Below are positions 1 through 5,084 of a stretch of DNA of 5,106 nucleotides, one piece after another. The position numbers were made by a program, and so were the translations under genes. Below the pieces are notes generated by a model that was not told the DNA's origin, ran no database searches, and was given only the letters and a program-made list of their open reading frames with translations. The stretch covers positions 1,107,850 through 1,112,955 of the forward strand of contig CP070681.1 in the NCBI GenBank assembly GCA_020352575.1. Direction: 5' to 3'. Numbering within the stretch: the stretch's first letter is position 1; each line of letters begins with the position of its first letter. Source of the stretch: Acidimicrobiia bacterium (lineage in GTDB: Bacteria; Actinomycetota; Acidimicrobiia; Spongiisociales; JAENVV01).

Positions 1-350
1 GCGCATACGACCGCCTCGGAGCCGCCGGAGGTGAAGAACACGCGATCCATGTCACCCGGTGCGAGCTCGGCGAGCTTGGCGGCCAGTTCGGCGGCCGGGA
101 CATGGGCGCCGCCCCACACCGGGTAGTACGCCATCGTCTCGGCCTGCTTCGAGGCGGCGGTGGCGAGGTCGGAGCGACCGTGGCCGATGGCGGTCACGAA
201 CAGTCCCGCCAGGGCATCGAGGTAGCGGTTGCCGTCGGTGTCCCAGAGGTAGCAGCCGTCACCCCGCTCGATCACCATGGGGCCCGTCTCGGGGACCTGC
301 GCGAAGTGGAGCCACAGGTGGTCCATGGCGGTGCGGCGGATGTCGCTCAT
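1..350 (-). CDS. Class III (omega) aminotransferase, N-terminal part, cut by window edge
   Basis: PLP-dependent fold-type I transaminase that would move an amino group from an omega-amine or omega-amino acid to a keto acid in the cytosol. The visible 116 codons start MSDIRRTAMDHLW and include the N-terminal substrate-pocket region, the block YLWDTDGNRYLDALAGLF (about residues 35-51) and the PLP-phosphate loop FFTSGGSEA (105-113), all typical of class III aminotransferases. The catalytic lysine lies beyond the left edge, so completeness cannot be judged; full members are about 430-470 aa. The ATG at 350-348 is preceded by a good GGAGG five bases upstream, which fixes the start. It is divergent from the mmsA operon across 154 bases. 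Class III enzymes of this type include beta-alanine:pyruvate, taurine:pyruvate, putrescine and GABA transaminases; pairing with an mmsA-type dehydrogenase favours beta-alanine or a similar omega-amino acid, but this is inference. The last codons at the edge (residues 115-116, V-C) differ from the usual E-S I recall after SEAV. Confidence 0.93.
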   Translation of the reverse strand, partial: MSDIRRTAMDHLWLHFAQVPETGPMVIERGDGCYLWDTDGNRYLDALAGLFVTAIGHGRSDLATAASKQAETMAYYPVWGGAHVPAAELAAKLAELAPGDMDRVFFTSGGSEAVVC

Positions 351-355
351 CGAGT

Positions 356-360
356 CCTCC
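356..360 (-). promoter_or_regulatory. Ribosome binding site of the aminotransferase
   Basis: On the minus strand GGAGG lies five bases before the ATG at 350-348. It is a near-perfect Shine-Dalgarno match and decides the start codon. Confidence 0.8.
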
Positions 361-379
361 GGGTCGTCTCGTGTCAGTC

Positions 380-410
380 AATATAGACGTTCAGAGGGGA
401 TTGAGCGCAA
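380..410 (-). promoter_or_regulatory. Candidate promoter for the aminotransferase
   Basis: Reading the minus strand, TTGCGC (410-405) could be a -35 element and TATATT (385-380, five of six to the consensus TATAAT) a -10 element, with a 19-base spacer that is longer than ideal. A one- or two-base shift of the -10 (TCTATA at 387-382) gives 17 bases. Transcription would begin near 373, leaving a leader of about 23 bases that contains the ribosome binding site. The -35 candidate coincides with a TTG-N4-CAA dyad at 401-410, so a repressor could act here. This is pattern matching only; GC-rich actinobacterial promoters are often poorly conserved. Confidence 0.4.
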
Positions 411-448
411 CGAAAAACTCGGAATTCTGGCGAATACGGACGATTCGA

Positions 449-477
449 TTGCAGGAGGGCGATCGATCCGCGATACT
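449..477 (+). promoter_or_regulatory. Candidate promoter for the mmsA operon
   Basis: TTGCAG (449-454) and GATACT (472-477) are separated by 17 bases. The -10 candidate matches the consensus at four of six positions and the -35 candidate at the TTG triplet. Transcription would start near 484, giving a leader of roughly 20 bases that still includes the AGGTGA ribosome binding site. The CGAAT-N7-ATTCG dyad (431-447) ends just upstream of the -35. The call is weak and rests on spacing and position. Confidence 0.35.
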
Positions 478-495
478 CCCCACACACGCTCGAGC

Positions 496-501
496 AGGTG
501 A
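496..501 (+). promoter_or_regulatory. Ribosome binding site of mmsA
   Basis: AGGTGA matches the anti-Shine-Dalgarno partner but ends only three bases before the ATG at 505-507, a short spacing. No better in-frame start with a ribosome binding site is visible nearby, and the protein family aligns well from this ATG. Confidence 0.6.
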
Positions 502-504
502 GAC

Positions 505-1989
505 ATGGAGACCATCCCGCACCGGATCGATGGGGTTGCCGACTTCGATCCCGAAGGTCGGACCGCGCCCGTCTACGACCCGGCGACGGGCGCCCGGACG
601 TCCCATGTCGCCCTCGCAGACGGCGCGACGGTCGACGCAGCCGTTTCAGCGGCCTCACAGGCCTTCGAGGACTGGTCGACCACGAGCATCTCCCGCCGTA
701 CGAAACTGCTCTTCTCGTTCCGCAACCTGGTCGAGGACCATGTGGACGACCTCGCAAGGGTCATCACCTCCCAACACGGCAAGACGCTCGACGACGCCCG
801 TGGAGAGGTTGCGAGGGGTATCGAGAACATCGAGTTCGCCTGCGGCATCGGCGAGCACCTCAAGGGGGCGTTCAGCCACCAGGTCTCGAATGGCGTCGAC
901 GTGCACACGATCCGCCAGCCGCTCGGCGTCGTCGCCGGCATCACACCGTTCAACTTCCCGGCGATGGTGCCCCTCTGGATGCTTCCGAATGCCATCGCCA
1001 CCGGCAACACCTTCGTCCTCAAGCCATCGGAGCGTGATCCCGGCGCAGCGATGCTCCTCGCGGAGCTGTTCGCCGAGGCAGGGTTCCCGAACGGTGTCCT
1101 CAACGTGGTCCACGGTGACAAGGAGGCCGTCGACGGCCTCCTCACCCATCCCGATGTGCGGGCGGTGAGCTTCGTCGGTTCGACGCCGGTCGCCCGGTAC
1201 GTCCACGCCACCGCCACGGCACATGGCAAGCGCGTCCAGGCCCTCGGTGGTGCCAAGAACCACATGGTCGTCCTGCCCGATGCCGACGTCGACCTCGCTG
1301 CCGATGCCGCCGTCTCGGCCGGCTTCGGCTCCGCGGGCGAGCGGTGCATGGCCATCTCGGTCGTGGTGGCGGTCGGATCGGTGGGCGATGCGCTCGTCGA
1401 GGCGATCAGCGAACGTGTTGCGAGGATCCGGGTCGGACCGGGGACCGAGCCGGGGGTCGAGATGGGTCCCCTCGTCACCGAGGACCACCGCAATCGGGTG
1501 GCCGGCTACGTCGCTGCGGGAGCCGAGGCGGGCGCCGAGGTCGTCGTGGACGGTCGGGACTTGCTCGACCAGGCCGGCTTCTTCCTCGGTCCGACGCTGC
1601 TCGATCGGGTGACCCCCGACATGACCGTCTACACGGACGAGATCTTCGGGCCGGTGTTGAGCGTCGTCCGTGTCGACTCGTACCCTGCGGCGATGGCCCT
1701 GCTCGAGGCGAATCCCTATGCGAACGGCACCGCGATCTTCACCCGGGACGGCGGGGCCGCCAGGCGATTCCAGGACGAGGTCCCGGTCGGCATGGTGGGG
1801 GTCAACGTGCCGATCCCCGTACCCGTCGGCTCCCATTCGTTCGGTGGGTGGAAGGACTCGCTCTTCGGTGATACGCACATGTATGGCCCCGAGGGCATCC
1901 GTTTCTACACGAGGGCGAAGGCGATCACGACGCGGTGGCCCGACCCGGCTGATTCCTCCGTCGACCTCGGGTTTCCCCGCAATGCCTGA
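505..1989 (+). CDS. mmsA: CoA-acylating methylmalonate/malonate-semialdehyde dehydrogenase
   Basis: NAD-dependent aldehyde dehydrogenase of the CoA-acylating MMSDH branch. The family oxidises methylmalonate semialdehyde to propionyl-CoA, or malonate semialdehyde to acetyl-CoA, with loss of CO2, in the cytosol. The 494-aa length is normal. Visible marks: FNFP with oxyanion Asn150, KPSE with Lys173, the nucleotide loop GSTPVA (225-230), LGGAKNH (247-253), where this branch lacks the glutamate general base of ordinary ALDHs, the catalytic Cys281 in GERCMA, and DEIFGPVL (378-385). Arg104 (in GEVARG) and Arg280 correspond to the two arginines known to matter in Bacillus subtilis IolA. It heads a four-gene operon and its last eight bases overlap the GNAT gene. 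Family members serve valine, inositol and beta-alanine breakdown; no valine or inositol genes are seen here, and the neighbouring ureohydrolase and aminotransferase point to malonate semialdehyde from beta-alanine. Family call is firm, substrate is inferred. Confidence 0.96.
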   Translation: METIPHRIDGVADFDPEGRTAPVYDPATGARTSHVALADGATVDAAVSAASQAFEDWSTTSISRRTKLLFSFRNLVEDHVDDLARVITSQHGKTLDDARGEVARGIENIEFACGIGEHLKGAFSHQVSNGVDVHTIRQPLGVVAGITPFNFPAMVPLWMLPNAIATGNTFVLKPSERDPGAAMLLAELFAEAGFPNGVLNVVHGDKEAVDGLLTHPDVRAVSFVGSTPVARYVHATATAHGKRVQALGGAKNHMVVLPDADVDLAADAAVSAGFGSAGERCMAISVVVAVGSVGDALVEAISERVARIRVGPGTEPGVEMGPLVTEDHRNRVAGYVAAGAEAGAEVVVDGRDLLDQAGFFLGPTLLDRVTPDMTVYTDEIFGPVLSVVRVDSYPAAMALLEANPYANGTAIFTRDGGAARRFQDEVPVGMVGVNVPIPVPVGSHSFGGWKDSLFGDTHMYGPEGIRFYTRAKAITTRWPDPADSSVDLGFPRNA

Positions 1990-2617
1990 GCTCACCTTCG
2001 TCAACCAGGACCTCGACCACGTCGACCAGCTCGTCGACCTCGAGGCGCGGTGCTTCCCCGAACTGCCGCCACACGAGCTCGTGTCCCCCGAGACCGTCCA
2101 ACTCCAGGTGGAGCTCTTCCGGGAAGGGGCGTTCATGGTGTTGGACGGTGACCGCGTCGTGGGCATGGCCTCCGGTGTCTTCGTCGACTACGACATCCGT
2201 CGCACCCAGCACCGCCTCGTGGACGTCGTCGGCGCCTGGGGCGTCGGAAACCACGACCCCGACGGGGACTGGTACTACGGGATCGACATCGCCGTGGACC
2301 CGGATTACCGGGGGCGTGGCGTCGCCAAGGAGCTGTACCGGCTCCGTAAGCAAGTGGTCATCGACCACAACAAGCGCGGAATCATTGCGGGTGGCGTCCT
2401 TCCCGGATACGCCGATCACAAGCATGAGATGAGCGCCATCGACTACGTGGCCAAGGTCGTCGATGGGGAACTGGTCGACCCGACCCTGACGGCCCAACTC
2501 AAGAGTGGCTTCACGGTCCTCGGGCTCATCGCCGACTACATCGACAGCCCGAGCACGGACAACTGGGCTTCGTTCATCACCTGGTTCAACCTTCGCTTCG
2601 ACCCGGACGCATCATGA
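1982..2617 (+). CDS. GNAT acetyltransferase, YhcX-type domain, stand-alone
   Basis: Acetyl-CoA-dependent N-acetyltransferase of 211 aa; the acceptor is unknown. Motif A is clear: DIAVDPDYRGRGVAKELY, with the pyrophosphate-binding turn RGRGVA at residues 110-115. The distal part is distinctive: AGGVLPGY (136-143), then DYVAKVVDGELVDPTL (154-169), QLKSGF (172-177) and a tail with DYIDS and WF. From memory this arrangement matches the N-terminal GNAT half of YhcX-like proteins, which carry a C-terminal nitrilase-type amidohydrolase of about 280 aa; here the protein stops after the GNAT half. The ATG at 1982-1984 sits inside the last codons of mmsA with no recognisable ribosome binding site, so translation probably depends on ribosomes finishing mmsA; no other start keeps the full N-terminus. 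It overlaps the ureohydrolase by 4 nt. In this operon it could acetylate an amine substrate or intermediate, but nothing in the sequence proves that. Confidence 0.9.
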   Translation: MPELTFVNQDLDHVDQLVDLEARCFPELPPHELVSPETVQLQVELFREGAFMVLDGDRVVGMASGVFVDYDIRRTQHRLVDVVGAWGVGNHDPDGDWYYGIDIAVDPDYRGRGVAKELYRLRKQVVIDHNKRGIIAGGVLPGYADHKHEMSAIDYVAKVVDGELVDPTLTAQLKSGFTVLGLIADYIDSPSTDNWASFITWFNLRFDPDAS

Positions 2618-3576
2618 GCGAATATCGATTCGCCTCGTTCACGACGTTCGCCGGTGTCCCGCAGGCATCGATCGATTCGTTGGTGTCGACGCCCGCGGAC
2701 GTAGCGATCGTGGGGGCCCCGATCGACTGGGGCACGACCCACCGGGCCGGAGCGAGGTTCGGGCCGAGGGCCATCCGCGGTGGCGACTACCTCGGGGCCC
2801 ACGGGCGCCGGCCACACCTTCCGACCGGCATCGACCCGCTCGCGGAACTCCGGGTCGTCGACGTGGGCGACGTCGAGGTGGCACCGGGGTACCTCGAGGA
2901 CGGGCTCGACAAGGTTGCGGGCGCGGTGGAGCGGATCGCTGCCTCCGGGGCGATCCCGATCGTGCTCGGGGGCGACCACTCGGTCACGTACGCAAACGGG
3001 ACTGGCCTCGCCCGCGTCCACGGAGCCGGGCGTTTCGGCCTCGTCCACTTCGACGCACACGCCGACACCGGCGAGACCCACTTCGGTGCCCTCCACGGAC
3101 ATGGCACCCCGATGCGCCGTCTTATCGAGTCGGGAGCGGTTCCCGGGCATCGATTCGTCCAGGTGGGCCTTCGGGGGTACTGGCCCGACCCGCCGGTCGT
3201 GGCGTGGATGGCCGAGCAGGGCATGCGTTCGTACCTCATGGCGGAGATCGTGGAGCGCGGCCTCGGCCCGGTGGTCGACGATGCGGTCGCTTCGGCTTCG
3301 TCGGGTGATGCCGACGGCGTCTTCCTCTCGATCGACATCGATGTGGTCGACCCCGGCATGGCGCCCGGCACCGGGACCCCCGAGCCCGGTGGCCTCACCT
3401 CCAGGGAGTTGCTCGACACGGTGCGCCGGCTTGCGAGGGAGTTGCCGATCCTCGGCGCCGACGTGGTCGAGGTGTCCCCACCGTACGACGGCCCGGGGCA
3501 GGTGACGGCTTTCCTCGCCAACCGGGTCGTCCTCGAGATCCTCAATGGGATGGCCGAACGAAGGTTGCTGGACTGA
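2614..3576 (+). CDS. Agmatinase-family ureohydrolase (guanidino-compound hydrolase)
   Basis: Binuclear-manganese hydrolase of the arginase/agmatinase superfamily that splits urea from a guanidino compound and leaves the primary amine. At 320 aa the length is normal. All six expected metal ligands are present: His122 in GGDHS, Asp147, His149 and Asp151 in HFDAHAD, and Asp241 and Asp243 in SIDIDVVDP. Further marks are His163 in GHGTPMRR, PGTGTPEPGG (251-260), typical of agmatinases rather than arginases, and Glu287 in VVEVSPP. The substrate loop between the two His clusters (TGETHFGALHGHG, 152-164) resembles guanidino-acid hydrolases such as guanidinobutyrase as much as SpeB, so agmatine, 4-guanidinobutyrate and 3-guanidinopropionate are all possible. 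The ATG overlaps the GNAT stop by 4 nt (ATGA) and the TGA overlaps the next ATG by one base. With an acylating semialdehyde dehydrogenase and an aminotransferase nearby, the amine product is probably deaminated and fed to central metabolism. Confidence 0.93.
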   Translation: MSEYRFASFTTFAGVPQASIDSLVSTPADVAIVGAPIDWGTTHRAGARFGPRAIRGGDYLGAHGRRPHLPTGIDPLAELRVVDVGDVEVAPGYLEDGLDKVAGAVERIAASGAIPIVLGGDHSVTYANGTGLARVHGAGRFGLVHFDAHADTGETHFGALHGHGTPMRRLIESGAVPGHRFVQVGLRGYWPDPPVVAWMAEQGMRSYLMAEIVERGLGPVVDDAVASASSGDADGVFLSIDIDVVDPGMAPGTGTPEPGGLTSRELLDTVRRLARELPILGADVVEVSPPYDGPGQVTAFLANRVVLEILNGMAERRLLD

Positions 3577-4964
3577 TGGACCTGACCGGCGCCGAGCCGA
3601 GGCCGTTGTGGTGGGACGTCGTCCCCTCCGAGCGCACCCGAGCCATTGCCCAATCATCGGAGGTCGACGTCGTGGTCGTCGGCGGCGGCTTCACCGGACT
3701 CTGGTGCGCCTTCCACCTGGCCTCCCTCGACCCCAGCCTCGACATCGTGGTCCTCGAGGGCTCGCACGTCGGCTTCGGCGCCTCGGGGCGCAACGGTGGT
3801 TGGTGCCACGCGGCCTACCCGCTCGGCTACGCCCAACTCGTCGCCGACCACGGGAAGGACGCTGCCGATCGCCACACGGCGGCGCTGAACCAAAGCGTGG
3901 CCGACATCGGGCGGATCGTCGCCGAGGAGGGCATCGACTGTGACTTCGCGCCGGGCGGGGTGTTGGGCGTGGCCCGGCTCCCCTTCCAGGTCGGGTACGC
4001 GAAGGAAGAGGTGGCCGAGGCCCGTGCGCAGGGATTCGGTGAGGACGAGGTCCGTTTCCTGGACCGCGAAGAGGCTCGTGCGGCCTTGAACGGGTCGGAC
4101 GTGCTCGCGGGGATCTGGCATGCATTCGGCGCAGCCGTCCACCCTGCCCGCCTCGCCCATGGCCTCGCTGCGGCGGCAGAGCGGAGGGGCGTTCGCATCT
4201 TCGAGGGCTCGCGGGTCCTCCAGATCGGCGACGGCTGGGTGGAGACCGAGGCGGCACGCATCACCGCCAAGGAGGTGGTGCTGGCGACCGAGGGCTACAC
4301 GGCGCGGCTCCCGGGACGGCGGCGCGACGTGGTGCCGCTCTACTCCCACATGATCGCCACCGAGCCACTTCCCGACGACGTGTGGGAGGACATCGGCCTC
4401 CGGGACCGTCCGACGTTCCATGACTACCGCAACGCGCTCATCTACGGGCAGCGCACCGCCGACGGTCGCCTTGCGTTCGGCGGGAGGGGCGCTCCCTACC
4501 ACTGGGGCTCCACCATCGAGGACGGCTTCGACGCCTACACGCCGATCCACGAGGAACTCGTGCGGGTGCTCACCTCGCTGCTTCCCCAGGTGGAGGGTTT
4601 CCAAGTCACGCACCGGTGGGGCGGACCGCTCGGTGTGACGAGGGACTGGCGCCCCTTCGTGGTGCGGGAACCGGGCTTCTCGAAGGCCGGTGGCTACGTC
4701 GGCGACGGCGTCGCCACCGCCCAGTTGGCGGGGCGGACACTGGCCCACCTCATCGCCGACACCGGCGACCCGATCACGAGGCTCCCCTGGGTGGGGCACC
4801 GGTCGCGCCGCTGGGAGCCAGAGCCGATCCGGTGGATGGGGATCCGGTCAGGCCTCCGCCTTGCGAAGTGGGCAGACCGCATGGAGGAGCGCACGCAGCG
4901 GCCGAGTTCGCTGTCCGCGGTGGGCAACTGGCTCAGGGGCAAGCGGGCGAAGATCCAGGTCTAG
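3576..4964 (+). CDS. FAD-dependent oxidoreductase, DAO fold (amine/amino-acid oxidase type)
   Basis: Flavoprotein of 462 aa in the D-amino-acid-oxidase-like (PF01266) group, which oxidises C-N bonds of secondary or primary amines and amino acids. The Rossmann motif VVVVGGGFTG lies at residues 32-41, Glu61 ends the second strand and should bind the ribose, followed by GFGASGRNGG (66-75). The C-terminal FAD contact is GYVGDGVATAQLAGRTLA (373-390), after a RWGGPLGVTRDWRP block (347-360). There is no signal peptide or membrane segment, so it is cytosolic. A basic, Trp-rich tail of about 60 residues follows the FAD contact (RRWEPEPIRW, then WADRMEERT), which I recall from actinobacterial relatives. 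PuuB (gamma-glutamylputrescine oxidase) and sarcosine/glycine oxidases are related; the sequence does not choose between them. The ATG overlaps the ureohydrolase TGA by one base (TGATG), with only a weak AAGG 11 bases upstream. Last gene of the operon, followed by hairpins. Confidence 0.92.
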   Translation: MDLTGAEPRPLWWDVVPSERTRAIAQSSEVDVVVVGGGFTGLWCAFHLASLDPSLDIVVLEGSHVGFGASGRNGGWCHAAYPLGYAQLVADHGKDAADRHTAALNQSVADIGRIVAEEGIDCDFAPGGVLGVARLPFQVGYAKEEVAEARAQGFGEDEVRFLDREEARAALNGSDVLAGIWHAFGAAVHPARLAHGLAAAAERRGVRIFEGSRVLQIGDGWVETEAARITAKEVVLATEGYTARLPGRRRDVVPLYSHMIATEPLPDDVWEDIGLRDRPTFHDYRNALIYGQRTADGRLAFGGRGAPYHWGSTIEDGFDAYTPIHEELVRVLTSLLPQVEGFQVTHRWGGPLGVTRDWRPFVVREPGFSKAGGYVGDGVATAQLAGRTLAHLIADTGDPITRLPWVGHRSRRWEPEPIRWMGIRSGLRLAKWADRMEERTQRPSSLSAVGNWLRGKRAKIQV

Positions 4965-4968
4965 CCGA

Positions 4969-5006
4969 CGTCCCATACGGGACGACGCTTTGGTGGGTCG
5001 ACCACC
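4969..5006 (+). terminator. Candidate terminator hairpins after the operon
   Basis: The first hairpin pairs CGTCCC (4969-4974) with GGGACG (4979-4984) around the loop ATAC, six base pairs, and begins only five bases after the TAG stop. It is followed by ACGCTTT, a poor U-tract. A second hairpin pairs GGTGG (4992-4996) with CCACC (5002-5006) around GTCGA. Tandem GC hairpins without a strong U-run are common terminators in high-GC bacteria. Because the tRNA converges from the right, they may also stop transcription from that side. No experiment or folding energy supports this. Confidence 0.45.
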
Positions 5007-5010
5007 CGCA

Positions 5011-5036
5011 GGTTCCGATCCCGAAGGGTTCCGATC
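5011..5036. repeat. Short direct repeat GGTTCCGATC, two copies
   Basis: Identical 10-base copies at 5011-5020 and 5027-5036 with a 16-base period. No function is evident; it could be chance or a local duplication in non-coding DNA. Confidence 0.5.
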
Positions 5037-5084
5037 TGCTCCATCTCCTCGTGACGAGCCACCGAAGCGCATCTTTGGCGCCAT

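Larger units (their letters stand above)
351..504. promoter_or_regulatory. Divergent intergenic control region
   Basis: This 154-base spacer separates the minus-strand aminotransferase from the plus-strand operon and must hold both promoters. It is visibly richer in A/T than the flanking genes, especially 371-450. Short dyads that could bind a regulator are CGTCT-N15-AGACG (365-389), TTG-N4-CAA (401-410), a GAATTC palindrome (422-427) and CGAAT-N7-ATTCG (431-447). No regulator gene is present in the window. A shared intergenic region suggests that both transcription units respond to the same signal, probably the substrate of the pathway; that is inference. Confidence 0.6.
4965..5084. other. 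Convergent intergenic region
   Basis: These 120 bases separate the stop of the FAD oxidoreductase from a minus-strand tRNA. I see no gene here. It contains two short GC-rich hairpins near the operon end (4969-4984 and 4992-5006), a 10-base direct repeat GGTTCCGATC at 5011-5020 and 5027-5036, a CTCGT-G-ACGAG palindrome (5048-5058) and a TGGCGCCA palindrome (5076-5083) right after the tRNA end. Confidence 0.6.

Noticed and set aside
59..1168. Plus-strand open frame (369 aa) crossing the divergent intergenic region
   Set aside because: It is Arg/Ser/Pro-rich, runs antisense to the aminotransferase, continues through the promoter region and then lies out of frame with mmsA. No motif supports it.
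1670..1981. N-terminal extension of the GNAT gene upstream to 1670
   Set aside because: The extra 104 residues are an out-of-frame, Arg/Ser/Pro-rich reading of the mmsA coding sequence; family similarity begins at the ATG at 1982.
505..1989. Reading the dehydrogenase as an aminobutyraldehyde or succinate-semialdehyde dehydrogenase because of the polyamine-like context
   Set aside because: LGGAKNH in place of ELGGK and the two MMSDH-specific arginines place it in the CoA-acylating branch.
655..2166. Long minus-strand open frame (503 aa) opposite mmsA and the GNAT gene
   Set aside because: Its product is low-complexity, rich in R, D, G and H, with no recognisable domain. It is the antisense frame of GC-rich codons; mmsA on the other strand has complete family motifs.
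2536..3657. Minus-strand open frame (373 aa) opposite the ureohydrolase
   Set aside because: The plus-strand ureohydrolase has all its metal ligands; the antisense product shows only biased composition.
3654..4799. Minus-strand open frame (381 aa) opposite the FAD oxidoreductase
   Set aside because: Antisense shadow of a gene with intact Rossmann and C-terminal FAD motifs; no recognisable domain.
4848..5084. Minus-strand open frame (78 aa) at the operon end
   Set aside because: It runs antisense to the FAD enzyme C-terminus through the hairpin region, with no domain or ribosome binding site evidence; it begins directly at the tRNA end, which also argues against a real gene.
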